Made by a program: the position numbers and the translations under genes
The notes under the pieces: generated by a model
The model's input: the letters and a program-made list of their open reading frames with translations, nothing else
The model's database searches: none
What the model was told of the DNA's origin: nothing
Shown: positions 27,649-36,561 of the stretch, one piece after another
Position numbering within the stretch: position 1 is the first letter of the stretch
How the letters are laid out: the number at the start of each line of letters is the position of its first letter
NCBI GenBank assembly: GCA_023954035.1
Contig: JAMLIT010000037.1
Location: 1-39,016 of the forward strand
Direction of reading: 5' to 3'
Source: Burkholderiaceae bacterium
GTDB lineage: Bacteria; Pseudomonadota; Gammaproteobacteria; Burkholderiales; Burkholderiaceae_C
Length of the DNA stretch: 39,016 bases

Positions 27649-28335
27649 CTAGCGCGCTGCTGCTGCGGCGGCGCCGCCCGGCAGGACAGCGGGAACCGCT
27701 GCACGCGCGGCCCACAGCTGCCTGAGCTGGGCCAGTTCCGCGTCAAAGCGCTTGTGGATGCGCTGCTTTTCCTGGTCTTGTCCCGCAATGAAGCGCTGCT
27801 GCTCTTCGATGTCCGCCTCGTTGGACGCCAGTTCGCGGCGCAACTTCATGGGCGCCTTGGCGGGGTCCTTCTGATAGAACTCCATTTCGGAGTCCAGCGC
27901 CTTGCGCCGTTCCTTGAGCTCGTCGATGCGTTTGACGGCGGTGGCCGTGACCACGTCCACGCTCTCGAGCGCGGCGGCGCGCTCGGCGTCGTGCGCGGCG
28001 CGGTCGGGGTAGCGCGAGATCAGCACGCGCTCGCGCCTGCGCTCGTCGGCGATGCGGTTTCTTTCTTCTTCCTGCTTGCGCTTTTGCGCCTCCAGCTGGG
28101 CCCGTTCGTGCTCGGTGAGGCTGGGGCCGATCACCCGCCGCACCGTGCCCGTGGCGCCCAACTCGCGCTGTTCGCGATCCAGGCAGGCGGGGATCGGGCG
28201 GTCCGAAGTGATGCGTCGCCCGTTGGCGTCCACGCAGGTGTAGATGCTGCCGGCGGTCTCGGCCGCAAGCGCGCCCATGCCCGCAGGCGCGAGCAGTGCG
28301 ATCACCAAGCCAGTCGTCCGAACCCGAGCGTTCAA
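27649..28335 (-). CDS. DUF4124-containing secreted protein with long coiled coil
   Basis: The 228-residue protein has a signal peptide (to about Ala24), then the DUF4124 domain (IYTCVDANGRRITSDRPIPAC, with two cysteines) common in beta- and gammaproteobacteria, then a long charged helical region rich in Glu/Arg/Gln (about 75-205) and an Ala-rich end. Function is unknown; it is probably periplasmic. The start is a TTG at 28335 with GAAGGA six bases upstream, and that ribosome site overlaps the pyrE stop codon. The gene therefore follows pyrE with a three-base gap in one transcript. Confidence 0.8.
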   Translation of the reverse strand: MNARVRTTGLVIALLAPAGMGALAAETAGSIYTCVDANGRRITSDRPIPACLDREQRELGATGTVRRVIGPSLTEHERAQLEAQKRKQEEERNRIADERRRERVLISRYPDRAAHDAERAAALESVDVVTATAVKRIDELKERRKALDSEMEFYQKDPAKAPMKLRRELASNEADIEEQQRFIAGQDQEKQRIHKRFDAELAQLRQLWAARAAVPAVLPGGAAAAAAR

Positions 28336-28338
28336 TGC

Positions 28339-29037
28339 CTATCCTTCATCCACGCCGTATCGCTGGCGGTACGCCAGAACATTTTCGCGGTGCCGAGCCA
28401 TGTCTGCGCCGCGCGTTTGCGAAAGATACAGCAATAAGTCTGCCAAGGTGGCGATGGCGCAGACTTCGAGCCCCAGGGTGCGCCGCACGTACTGCACCGC
28501 ACTGTAGTCGACGTCCTGGCCATCTTCCGTCGCTTTTTCCTGCCGGTCCAGAGCAATCAGCATGGCGTGGGGCGTGGCGCCGGCCTGGCGGATCAGCGCG
28601 ATCGATTCGCGCGCGGCGGTGCCGGCCGACATCACGTCGTCGACGATCAGCACGCGCCCTGCCAGCGGCGCGCCCACCAGGGTGCCGCCCTCGCCGTGGT
28701 CTTTGGCTTCCTTGCGGTTGTAGGCGAAGGCGACGTTCCTGCCTTGGCGCGCCAGTTCCACCGCCAGCGTCGCAGCCAGGGGGATGCCTTTGTAGGCGGG
28801 GCCGAACACCATGTCGAACCCGATGCCGCTGTCCAGCAGGGCTTTTGCATAGAATTGTGCGAGCCGGCCCAGAGCGGCGCCGTCATGGAACAAGCCGGCG
28901 TTGAAAAAATACGGGCTCATGCGGCCCGCCTTGGTCTTGAACTGGCCAAAACCCAGGACACCGGCTTGCACCGCAAAGCGCACGAACTCCTGTGCGGTCG
29001 CGCTCGCCTGCGGGGGTTGTGCATTCATTTCTGCCAT
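28339..29037 (-). CDS. pyrE: Orotate phosphoribosyltransferase
   Basis: PyrE joins orotate to PRPP to give OMP in pyrimidine synthesis. The 232-residue protein from ATG 29037 (MAEMNAQPPQ) has the PRPP motif VLIVDDVMSAGTA, the conserved KTKAGRMSPYFFNAGLFHDG and GPAYKGIPLA. AAGGA lies seven bases before this ATG; longer frames upstream are unlikely. Its start codon overlaps the opposite-strand exonuclease gene start inside CCATGG. Confidence 0.96.
   Translation of the reverse strand: MAEMNAQPPQASATAQEFVRFAVQAGVLGFGQFKTKAGRMSPYFFNAGLFHDGAALGRLAQFYAKALLDSGIGFDMVFGPAYKGIPLAATLAVELARQGRNVAFAYNRKEAKDHGEGGTLVGAPLAGRVLIVDDVMSAGTAARESIALIRQAGATPHAMLIALDRQEKATEDGQDVDYSAVQYVRRTLGLEVCAIATLADLLLYLSQTRGADMARHRENVLAYRQRYGVDEG
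28342..28347 (-). promoter_or_regulatory. Shine-Dalgarno site for the TTG start at 28335
   Basis: The minus strand reads GAAGGA six bases before TTG 28335, inside the last codons of pyrE. It supports a TTG start and reinitiation after pyrE. Confidence 0.6.
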
Positions 29038-29851
29038 GGGGACATCCTTGTTCAAGCTCACCAGTCTCAACCTCAACGGCATTCGCTCGGCCACCAGCAA
29101 GGGGCTTGAGCGCTGGCTGGAAGCAAGCAGGCCGGATTGTATTTGCGTCCAGGAGATCAAGGCCCAGCAGGCCGACGTGGCCGGCCGCTTCGAGCAGCTC
29201 GCCGGCCTTCAGGGGCATTTCCACTTTGCCGAGAAAAAGGGCTATTCGGGCGTTGGCATCTACACCCGCCACGAACCGAGCGATGTGCGCATCGGCTATG
29301 GCTCACCCGAGTTCGATGCCGAAGGGCGCTATCTGGAGCTGCGTTTCGATACCCCGACACGCAAGCGCTCCATCATCAGTGCCTACTTTCCCAGCGGCTC
29401 CTCGGGCGACGAGCGCCAGCAGGCCAAGTTTCGCTTTCTGGAGCAGTTTCACCCGCACTTGATGCGGTGCCATGGCGAGCGGGAGTTCATCCTGTGCGGC
29501 GACGTGAACATCGCGCACCAGCAGATCGATCTGAAAAACTGGCGCAGCAACCAGAAAAACAGCGGGTTTCTGCCAGAGGAGCGGGCCTGGATGACAAAGC
29601 TGTTGCACACAACTGATCCTGGCGGCGGCTTGGTCGACGTTTATCGGCTGCTGCATCCAGAGACCACGGGCGAGGCCTACACCTGGTGGAGCAACCGCGG
29701 CCAGGCCTGGGCCAACAACGTGGGCTGGCGGCTCGATTACCACCTGGCCAGCCCTTGCCTGGCGCGGCAGGCGCGAGCGGCCAGCATTTACAAGGAGCAG
29801 CGTTTTTCCGACCACGCGCCGCTCACCATCGATTACGAGTTCCTTCTTTGA
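29036..29851 (+). CDS. xth: Exodeoxyribonuclease III (AP endonuclease family)
   Basis: The enzyme cuts DNA at abasic sites and removes 3' blocks in base-excision repair. The 271-residue protein from ATG 29036 has the family motifs SLNLNGIRSA, VQEIKAQQAD, GYSGVGIYTR, CGDVNIAHQQIDL, WRLDYHLAS and SDHAPLTIDY. It may instead start at TTG 29048, which has GGGGA upstream. The ATG shares its bases with the divergent pyrE start (CCATGG), so the two 5' ends are intertwined. It ends 11 bases before the ATPase gene. Confidence 0.94.
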   Translation: MGTSLFKLTSLNLNGIRSATSKGLERWLEASRPDCICVQEIKAQQADVAGRFEQLAGLQGHFHFAEKKGYSGVGIYTRHEPSDVRIGYGSPEFDAEGRYLELRFDTPTRKRSIISAYFPSGSSGDERQQAKFRFLEQFHPHLMRCHGEREFILCGDVNIAHQQIDLKNWRSNQKNSGFLPEERAWMTKLLHTTDPGGGLVDVYRLLHPETTGEAYTWWSNRGQAWANNVGWRLDYHLASPCLARQARAASIYKEQRFSDHAPLTIDYEFLL

Positions 29852-29862
29852 TCCGGGACCCT

Positions 29863-31803
29863 ATGCCAATTCTTTCCGAAGCGCCGCAGGGCGATGTGCC
29901 GCCGCCGAGTCCGCATTTCGACCCGCCGAGCGCAGACGCGCTCTGGGAGCTGATCAACTCGCCGCACCCGGTCGTCGGCGCGGCGCGCCATCTGGGCGAG
30001 GCATTGGTCAATGCCGGCATGGTGCGTGCCGCGGCGCTGGCCGATGCCCTGCAGCTGCAGCGCCAGGAGCGCGCGCACGGAGTGCACCGCTTGATCGGCC
30101 AGATCCTCGTCGGTGGTGGCGTGCTCACCCAGGAGCAGTTGCGCCAGGTCATTGCGGCCTGGCTGGGCGACTACGTCGTCGATCCGGGCCAGCTCCATCC
30201 CGACGACAGCGCGCTGGCCCTGGTGCCGCGCCAGGTGGCCGAGCGCGAATCGGTGCTGCCGCTGCTGGCGCGCGACGACGCCCTGGTGGTGCTGGTGGTT
30301 GACCCGCTGGACCGCGTCCTGCTCGACGAGCTGCGCTTCCTGACGCAGCGGCGCCTGATTGCGCTGCGCGCGGCGCCGGGCACGCTGGCCCCGGCGATTG
30401 CCAAGGCCTACGCTGTGCATCCCGGAGACAGCCAGAACGCGCTGCGCCCCGGCGCCGCGCCCGGCAGCGCCGCGCGCGCCAGCGCGCAGGAGCTGGCCGG
30501 CAGCCTGGACGGCGGGGCGCCCGACGGCGCGGCCGAGGCGGCCGACGTCGTCAACGAGTCGGACAACACGCTGGTGCGGCTGGTCAACTCGCTGATCAGC
30601 GAGGCGATCGCCCAGCGCGCCTCGGACATCCACATCGAAACCGAGATGCCACCGCAGCCGGTGCGCATCCGCCTTCGCATCGATGGCGAGCTGCGCCCCT
30701 ACCTCGAGCTGCCGGCGCGCTACCGCTTTGCCCTGGTGGCGCGCATCAAGATCATGGCCACCATGGACATTTCCGAGCACAGGAAGCCCCAGGACGGAAA
30801 GATCGACTTCTCGCGTTTTGGCGGCCCGCCGGTGGAGCTGCGCGTGGTCACCGTGCCGACCTCGCGCGGGCTGGAAGACGTGGTGCTTCGCCTGCTCGCC
30901 GGCGCCAAGCCGCTGCCGCTTGACGGCATTGGCCTGAGCGCGGCCAACCTGAAGTCGCTGCGCCGCGTGGTGCAAAAAAGCTATGGCCTGGTGCTGGTCT
31001 GCGGCCCCACGGGCTGCGGCAAGACGACCACCCTGCATTCGGTGATCAGCGACATCAACACCACCGGGCGCAAGATCTGGACCGCCGAAGACCCGATCGA
31101 AATCACCCAGAGCGGCCTGCGCCAGGTGCAGATGAACCCGCGCATCGGCTGGACGTTCGCGTCGGCGATGCGCACCTTTTTGCGTGCCGACCCGGACGTG
31201 ATCATGATTGGCGAAATGCGCGACGAGGAAACCGCGCGCATCGCCATCGAGGCCTCGCTCACCGGCCACCTGGTGCTCTCGACCCTGCACACCAACTCGG
31301 CGCCCGAGAGCATTGCCCGCTTGCTGGAGATCGGGCTCGACCCCTTCAATTTCTCCGATTCGCTGCTGGCCATCCTGGCGCAGCGTCTGGTGCGCCGCCT
31401 GTGCAAGGCCTGCCGCGTGGCGCAAGCGCTGGACGAGGCGCAACTGGACGAGCTGGCCGAGCAATACCTTGCCAGCACGCCGGACAGTGGCAGCAGCGCC
31501 CGCGAGCAGCAGGTGGCGCGCTGGCGCGGCCAGTACGGCGACGCCGCAGGCCAGCTGGTGCGCTGGCGCGCGGTGGGCTGCGCCCAATGCGAGCACGACG
31601 GCTACCACGGGCGCCTGGGCATCCATGAGCTGATGCTCAGCGACGACACCATTCGCCAGCACATCCGCCACCGCGCCCCGGCCAACGAAATCCGTCACTC
31701 GGCGCTCGCCGCCGGCATGCGCACGCTGCGTCAGGACGGCATTGAAAAAGTCCTGCAGGGTCTCACCGACATGAGCGAAGTGCTGGCAGCCACCAATCTG
31801 TGA
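29863..31803 (+). CDS. GspE/PilB-type secretion or pilus ATPase
   Basis: Type II secretion/type IV pilus assembly ATPase family; it powers pseudopilin or pilin assembly at the inner membrane. The 646-residue protein has an N-terminal GspE domain (about 75-185), then the ATPase core: Walker A GPTGCGKT (381-388), Asp box around 404-415, Walker B with EMRDEET (451-457) and the His box (TGHLVLSTLHTN). A tetracysteine zinc site is Cys514/Cys517 and Cys573/Cys576, with about 55 residues between pairs. Start ATG 29863; no ribosome site is strong. No other pilus or secretion genes lie nearby, so its partners are elsewhere. Confidence 0.93.
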   Translation: MPILSEAPQGDVPPPSPHFDPPSADALWELINSPHPVVGAARHLGEALVNAGMVRAAALADALQLQRQERAHGVHRLIGQILVGGGVLTQEQLRQVIAAWLGDYVVDPGQLHPDDSALALVPRQVAERESVLPLLARDDALVVLVVDPLDRVLLDELRFLTQRRLIALRAAPGTLAPAIAKAYAVHPGDSQNALRPGAAPGSAARASAQELAGSLDGGAPDGAAEAADVVNESDNTLVRLVNSLISEAIAQRASDIHIETEMPPQPVRIRLRIDGELRPYLELPARYRFALVARIKIMATMDISEHRKPQDGKIDFSRFGGPPVELRVVTVPTSRGLEDVVLRLLAGAKPLPLDGIGLSAANLKSLRRVVQKSYGLVLVCGPTGCGKTTTLHSVISDINTTGRKIWTAEDPIEITQSGLRQVQMNPRIGWTFASAMRTFLRADPDVIMIGEMRDEETARIAIEASLTGHLVLSTLHTNSAPESIARLLEIGLDPFNFSDSLLAILAQRLVRRLCKACRVAQALDEAQLDELAEQYLASTPDSGSSAREQQVARWRGQYGDAAGQLVRWRAVGCAQCEHDGYHGRLGIHELMLSDDTIRQHIRHRAPANEIRHSALAAGMRTLRQDGIEKVLQGLTDMSEVLAATNL

Positions 31804-31826
31804 CCACCGACCCGACCATCCAAGGC

Positions 31827-32465
31827 ATGCTCAAGTACCTCACCGTTCCCGTCACGCCATTTCAGCAGAACTGCTCCATCGTCTGGTGCGATGCCACGCA
31901 GCAGGCGGCCGTCATCGACCCGGGTGGCGACCTCAACCGCCTGCTGGGCGAAGTCGGGCGCCTGGGGCTGCATCTCGAACAGATCTGGCTCACCCATGCC
32001 CACATCGACCACGCCGGCGGCACGGGCGAGCTGGCCGAGCGGCTGCAACTGCCCATCGTCGGCCCGCACCCTGGGGACCAGTTCTGGATTGACGGACTGC
32101 CGCAGCAAAGTGCGATGTTTGGTTTTCCACCTGCGAAACACTTCACGCCGACGCGCTGGCTGCACGATGGCGATACCGTGCAGATCGGCAACGAGACGCT
32201 GCAGGTGCGCCATTGCCCCGGCCACACGCCCGGCCACGTGGTGTTCCACGCGCCGCAGATCGAGCGGGCCTTTGTGGGGGATGTGCTGTTTGCCGGCAGC
32301 ATCGGCCGGACCGATTTCCCGCAGGGCAACCACCAGCAGCTCATCGACAGCATCACCCAGCGCCTCTGGCCCATGGGCGACGCCACGGTGTTCATTCCAG
32401 GCCACGGACCCGAGAGCAGTTTTGGGCGAGAGCGGCGCTCGAACCCCTACGTACAGGGTACGTAA
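31827..32465 (+). CDS. Metallo-beta-lactamase fold hydrolase (glyoxalase II-like)
   Basis: The 212-residue protein begins MLKYLTVPVTPFQQNCSIVW, typical of the small glyoxalase-II-like MBL family. The metal motif is THAHIDHAGG, followed by PGHTPGH, GDVLFAGSIGRTDF and the end motif PGHG. It would hydrolyse a thioester or similar substrate in the cytoplasm; the actual substrate is unknown. A GTG at 31800 overlapping the ATPase stop is the alternative start, but the conserved N-terminus begins at 31827. The stop is one base before repeat R5. Confidence 0.9.
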   Translation: MLKYLTVPVTPFQQNCSIVWCDATQQAAVIDPGGDLNRLLGEVGRLGLHLEQIWLTHAHIDHAGGTGELAERLQLPIVGPHPGDQFWIDGLPQQSAMFGFPPAKHFTPTRWLHDGDTVQIGNETLQVRHCPGHTPGHVVFHAPQIERAFVGDVLFAGSIGRTDFPQGNHQQLIDSITQRLWPMGDATVFIPGHGPESSFGRERRSNPYVQGT

Positions 32466-32534
32466 AATGCTATCTAATTAGTAGCTTGTAGCGCTTGCTG
32501 AACAAGCGCTGAAGGCACTTTTCATTCAATAATT
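32466..32534 (+). repeat. Repeat R5, intergenic copy
   Basis: The copy begins directly after the hydrolase TAA: GCTATCTAATTAGTAGCTT, then the perfect 8-bp stem AGCGCTTG / CAAGCGCT (32490-32497, 32503-32510), then GAAGGCACTTTTCATT. It separates two convergent genes and could terminate the plus-strand message, with the T-run at 32519-32522. Bases 32535-32616 show nothing clear. Confidence 0.85.
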
Positions 32535-32616
32535 TCCACCGTAAACCTCCAAGAAGGAATAGGCTGGCATTCGCCTCCTTCTCAGACCGCTCTTGCCGAG
32601 GGTCGGACAGGCGTGC

Positions 32617-34605
32617 TCAGAACGCCCAGGCCCCGAGCTGGTAGTAGTCCACCCCGCCGCTGCGGCCGCCCAGGCACTGCGCCAGGAAATCCTCGGTCTT
32701 GCGGTACATCGCGAGATTGTTGGGCCAGCGCTGGTTGCCATGGCCATCGCCCCGGAACGTGACGTAGTCCACCGGCCGCCCCGCCTTGCGCAGCGCCTGC
32801 ACCATCAGCTCGGACTGCTCAAGCTTCACGCGCACATCGTTCATGCCGTGCATGATGAGCAGCGGGCTGGTTTGGGGGCCGACCTTGAACAGTGGCGACT
32901 TGGCGTCCATCGTGCGGCGGTCTTCGGGTTTGGAAGGGTCGCCGACGTAGCGGTGCCAGCCGATCATGCCCATCTCCCAATACGCAGGCGCTTTTTCCAA
33001 AGTCAACGCCAGGTGCGACATGCCCACCACGTCAATGGCGCAAGCAAAGGTCTCTGGCGTGAACGTGGCACCCACCAGCGCCGAATAGCCTCCGTAGCTG
33101 GCACCGTAGATCGCCACGTGTGCCGGGTCGGCAAGGCCTTGCTGGACCGCCCATCGCACGCCATCGACCAGGTCATCGTGCATCCGGCCGGCAAACTCGC
33201 CGATGGCTTTTTCCATGAAAGCACGGCCATAACCCGACGAACCCCGGTAGTTGATCTGCAGCACGGCATAGCCCCGATTGGCCAAAAACTGCTGCAGGGA
33301 CCGATTGGAGGCACCAGCGCTCCAGCGGTCGCGGATCCAAGGGCCGCCATGCACCAGCAGAACCAGCGGCAACTTGCGCGCCTCCACGCCCTCGGGCAGC
33401 GTCAGGTAGCCGTGCAGCGGCAGGCCATCGCGCGCCGTCAAGGCGATGGGCTGGGTGGCAGCCAGCTTGGCTCGCAATAGGCTCAGGCGGTTTTCCCCCA
33501 ACAGCTCAGGTGCGCCTTTGGCGGGCAAGAGGTAACTGCGCTCACCCCGGTCCGTGGCCACCACGGCTGTCATCGTGCGTTCGCTCTGGTCCATGCTGGT
33601 GATGAACACCTCGGCTGGTGTTCCACCTGCCAGCGCATCCAGGCGCTTGCGCAGGGCTGCGTCGAACACCTGGCGGTGCGGATAGTCGGGAAGCGAATAC
33701 GCAACCAGTGGCTGGTGGGTACGGCTGCTGATCAGGGCGTTGTCCAGATCCACCTCGGGGCTGGCATACACGACGGTCTCCAAACCATCGGCCAGGCGCA
33801 TGCGGACCAGGGCGGCTTTGTCGCGCCCCCGGCCGGAGATTGCCCACACATGCGCGGCATCGGCGTCCAGCTCCAGAAGGCGCACAAAGTCAAAGCGGTC
33901 CCACTGCGCCGCATTGGCCCAACCGCCGGGAGCCTTTGCATCGGGGCGCTGCAGTGTGGCCTGCCCATCGGCCACGGCGACGCGTGCCCGCAGGCCGCCT
34001 TGCCGGTCCACCACCCAGCTGCTGACGTTGCCAGGGTTGGTGGCCACCACCGTGTGGGCACCGGTGCGCGGGTCCACGCGGTGCAGGTCAAACACCTTCT
34101 TGTCGCGCTGGTTGCTTGTCACCATCAGGTCAGCGCCGCCCTCTACCGTTTGCACGATCGAACTGGCGGTCTTGTCGAATGGGGTGAGATCCACCCACGC
34201 GGCGCCAGGCCGGCCGACGGCAACGGCGTAGATATGTGCGTTTTCGTCGCCAGTGCTGTCAACGGTTGCAGCGAGGTACTGGCTGTCAGCCGTCCAGCGA
34301 AAGCCGCGTGCCCGGATGGGGTAGGCGCGTGCATCGTCGCGCCCTACTGTGCGTACCCAGATGGCCGGGCGAAGGCCCTGCACGCCCATCCACGCCAGCC
34401 GGGTGCCGTCGGGCGACACGCGGTGGTGGCCCGTGGCTTCCAGGCTGGTGACAAAGTCACGCACCGGAATCAGCTCGGGCAATTGCGCGCCGGCCAGCGA
34501 GGGGTGCGTGGGTGCAGTGCTGCAACCCGCCAAGGCCGCGAGGCCCGCAAAGAAAACGCTTCCGCACCATTGGCGCGCCGCGCTTGTTCGGCTTTGCTGT
34601 GCCAT
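32617..34605 (-). CDS. S9 family prolyl oligopeptidase-like lipoprotein
   Basis: The 662-residue protein has a lipobox (GLAALAGC, Cys28), so it is probably membrane-anchored and periplasmic. A beta-propeller of about 370 residues precedes an alpha/beta-hydrolase domain with the triad Ser503 (GASYGGYS), Asp590 (MNDVRV) and His622 (GDGHGNQ). The oxyanion region reads LLVHGGPWIRD. Relatives are dipeptidyl aminopeptidase/acylaminoacyl peptidases; exact specificity is not predictable. ATG 34605 has GGGGA nine bases upstream. It lies between repeats R5 and R6, apparently as a single gene. Confidence 0.92.
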   Translation of the reverse strand: MAQQSRTSAARQWCGSVFFAGLAALAGCSTAPTHPSLAGAQLPELIPVRDFVTSLEATGHHRVSPDGTRLAWMGVQGLRPAIWVRTVGRDDARAYPIRARGFRWTADSQYLAATVDSTGDENAHIYAVAVGRPGAAWVDLTPFDKTASSIVQTVEGGADLMVTSNQRDKKVFDLHRVDPRTGAHTVVATNPGNVSSWVVDRQGGLRARVAVADGQATLQRPDAKAPGGWANAAQWDRFDFVRLLELDADAAHVWAISGRGRDKAALVRMRLADGLETVVYASPEVDLDNALISSRTHQPLVAYSLPDYPHRQVFDAALRKRLDALAGGTPAEVFITSMDQSERTMTAVVATDRGERSYLLPAKGAPELLGENRLSLLRAKLAATQPIALTARDGLPLHGYLTLPEGVEARKLPLVLLVHGGPWIRDRWSAGASNRSLQQFLANRGYAVLQINYRGSSGYGRAFMEKAIGEFAGRMHDDLVDGVRWAVQQGLADPAHVAIYGASYGGYSALVGATFTPETFACAIDVVGMSHLALTLEKAPAYWEMGMIGWHRYVGDPSKPEDRRTMDAKSPLFKVGPQTSPLLIMHGMNDVRVKLEQSELMVQALRKAGRPVDYVTFRGDGHGNQRWPNNLAMYRKTEDFLAQCLGGRSGGVDYYQLGAWAF

Positions 34606-34742
34606 ACGAACCGTCCCCTGTGAGTTGAAACATCGAAGGGGCTATTGTGCAAAAGCGCCGTGGTACCGGTAGCCGCTTGGGCCTGTTCCGAAGTGCCGTT
34701 TGGGACGGAAACGGGACTCGGCCAACTATGTGCAGGGGATCT

Positions 34743-34811
34743 ATTCAGCTATTGTTATGATAGCTATTAACGCTTTCTGAATAAGCGCCAGAATCCATTT
34801 CTACCTGAAAT
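34743..34811 (+). repeat. Repeat R6, intergenic copy
   Basis: It starts with the small hairpin AGCTAT-TGTTATG-ATAGCT (34747-34765), then a degenerate core CGCTT..AAGCG and CAGAATCCATTT. It ends at the stop of the minus-strand amidotransferase-like gene. Bases 34606-34742 between it and the S9 gene show no clear element. Confidence 0.75.
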
Positions 34812-35684
34812 TCACTTCTTGCTCTTGATGGCTTTGCGCAGCAAGCGGCTGGCGCGGTCACGCAGGTGCAGCGGCGTATGGACGCCCCCCAAAGTGCCGG
34901 GCTGGGCGGCAACGCAAGCGGTTAGAAAGTCGTTCAGGATCGCCGTGTCGTCCAGCGTCTGCGAGCCCGCCTGATGAAACTCGGGGTGCCACTGCGTCGC
35001 CGCAATGTAGCCGCGCCCAGGCCCAGGGCTCAGGCGGATGGCCTCGGGCACGCGGTCGGGCAGGCTGAAGGCTTCGACGACAAAGTCGGGCGCAACGCGC
35101 TTGATGCCCTGGTGGTGGATGCTGTTGACGCGCGCCCTGGGCTTGTCGGGATACAACTGCGCCAGCCGCGTTCCGGGAACGAACTCGATGTCGTGGAAAT
35201 GCTGGTCATAAGTGCTTGCGTTGCGGTGCACCAGCGCTCCGGGATGCTGCTCCTGCAGGTCCTGGTACAGCGCGCCGCCAAAGGCCACGTTGATCAGCTG
35301 CAGGCCGCGGCAGACCCCGAAGATCGGCTTTCTCGCCTGGGCAAAGGCCTTGACCACGGCCAGGTCGTACAGATCGCGCACCCGGTCGCCCAGCCATTCC
35401 TCGCGCAGCGGCTCTTCGCCATAGTTGCCGGGCCAGACGTCGGCGCCGCCGTGCATGACCACGCCGTCGAGCCACTCGGCGTAATGGTCCAGCGTGACGT
35501 CGCCGCGCGCCGTCTCGCCCGTCGGGCACGGGACCATGACCACCATCGCGCCGGCGGACATGATCCAGTGCGCGATCGACTGCTCCACGTACTGCAGCGT
35601 CTTGTTGGTGAACAGGGATCGGCTCGGGTCGGCATGCTGGAAGCAGGCCGAGAGTCCGATTTTCAGGCGGCGTGGGGCAAACAT
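34812..35684 (-). CDS. Class I glutamine amidotransferase-like (PuuD type) hydrolase
   Basis: PuuD-family enzymes cleave gamma-glutamyl-GABA and related gamma-glutamyl compounds. The 290-residue protein has the nucleophile Cys125 in FGVCRGLQLINVAFGG, and His233 and Glu235 in TQWHPEFH. It begins LKIGLSACFQHADPS with an unusual SLFTNKTLQYVEQSIAHW stretch, which may be substrate-specific. Start 35684 (MFAPRRLKIG) is preferred; the open frame to 35774 adds residues without family similarity. There is AAGAGG next to the ATG but too close. It is divergent from the ribosome-factor gene. Confidence 0.85.
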   Translation of the reverse strand: MFAPRRLKIGLSACFQHADPSRSLFTNKTLQYVEQSIAHWIMSAGAMVVMVPCPTGETARGDVTLDHYAEWLDGVVMHGGADVWPGNYGEEPLREEWLGDRVRDLYDLAVVKAFAQARKPIFGVCRGLQLINVAFGGALYQDLQEQHPGALVHRNASTYDQHFHDIEFVPGTRLAQLYPDKPRARVNSIHHQGIKRVAPDFVVEAFSLPDRVPEAIRLSPGPGRGYIAATQWHPEFHQAGSQTLDDTAILNDFLTACVAAQPGTLGGVHTPLHLRDRASRLLRKAIKSKK

Positions 35685-35836
35685 CCCTCTTTGTAACACC
35701 AGCTCCGCGACGGTGCTGTAGGGCGGGGCCTTGCCTTGACCCGGCAGCAGCCCGCCGCCGGCGAATGCAGGCATGATGGAGCCTATTCGTTCACCGCCAG
35801 CCCGCGCGCTGGCCCCGACCCGAAGGAGAGCAAGGC

Positions 35837-36184
35837 ATGCAAGTACAAGTACACACCGACGACAACATTCAGGGCGGAGAATCCCTGGCGCAGTGGATCA
35901 GCGAGGAAACCACCTCCCGGCTGTCGCGCTTTCGCGACCACGTCACCCGCGTCGAAGTGTTCCTCACCGACGTGGACGCCGGCAAATCGGGCGCCAACGA
36001 CAAGCGCTGCCGCATGGAAGCGCGCCCCGCCGGGCGCCAGCCGGTCACCGTAACCGGCGAAGGCAACAAGGTGGCCGAGGCCTTCACGGGCGCCATCGAC
36101 AAACTGATGCGGGCACTCGATACCGACATGGGGCGCCTCAAGGACAAGAACGGGCGCGACACCATTCGCACCGCCGAAGAGTAA
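35837..36184 (+). CDS. HPF/RaiA family ribosome-associated protein
   Basis: The 115-residue protein matches the short ribosome hibernation factor domain (YfiA/HPF): an N-terminal strand MQVQVHTDDNI, then VEVFLTDVDAGK, and the end helix TGAIDKLMRALDTDMGRLK. It would bind the 30S decoding region under starvation. The site GAAGGAG lies eight bases before ATG 35837. It is the first gene after a divergent promoter gap, and a stem follows at 36191-36212. Confidence 0.9.
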   Translation: MQVQVHTDDNIQGGESLAQWISEETTSRLSRFRDHVTRVEVFLTDVDAGKSGANDKRCRMEARPAGRQPVTVTGEGNKVAEAFTGAIDKLMRALDTDMGRLKDKNGRDTIRTAEE

Positions 36185-36190
36185 ACCGCT

Positions 36191-36212
36191 GCCGCCCTGC
36201 GCCCAGGGCGGC
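36191..36212. terminator. Stem-loop after the HPF/RaiA gene
   Basis: A perfect 9-bp inverted repeat GCCGCCCTG / CAGGGCGGC with loop CGCC begins six bases after the stop. No T-run follows, so intrinsic termination is uncertain. Confidence 0.4.
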
Positions 36213-36256
36213 GTATCCTGCGCATCGGCCCGACGCCCCCGTACCCACAACCCCGG

Positions 36257-36502
36257 TTGGAAACCCTCTCCGCCTTGCAGTCGCTCGGACTGGAGCTGCC
36301 CAGCCCGGCGTATATCGCTGGTGCCATCTTGTTTGGCGTGATCGGCATGGCCGCCTATTGGCACGGGAAACGCACGCAGCAGCGCGGCAGGCGCTGGCTG
36401 GGTGTGGCGCTCATGTTTTATCCCTATGCTGTCTCGCAGACCTGGGTGTTGTACCTGGTGGGCACGGTGCTTTGCGCAGGTTTGTGGTGGGAATGGGCTT
36501 GA
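36257..36502 (+). CDS. Small inner-membrane protein of unknown function
   Basis: The 81-residue protein has three likely membrane segments (about 18-34, 47-62 and 63-77) and a short basic loop (HGKRTQQRGRRWLG). It opens METLSALQSLGLELPSPAYIAG. The start is a TTG at 36257, chosen for the hydrophobic segment order; no ribosome site is seen. I recall similar short proteins in other proteobacteria, but no function. Confidence 0.6.
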   Translation: METLSALQSLGLELPSPAYIAGAILFGVIGMAAYWHGKRTQQRGRRWLGVALMFYPYAVSQTWVLYLVGTVLCAGLWWEWA

Positions 36503-36561
36503 CGAGCTGATGGATGGTGTGTGCGCCCCGAAGATCTATTTGACTTCCTCGGTGGCAGCGT

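Noticed and set aside
29833-31698. 621-codon open frame antisense to the GspE-type ATPase
   Set aside because: Shadow frame without recognisable domain; the plus strand has Walker and His boxes.
35685-35774. N-terminal extension of the PuuD-type hydrolase
   Set aside because: The 30 extra residues are Gly/Pro-rich and precede the normal beginning of the fold.
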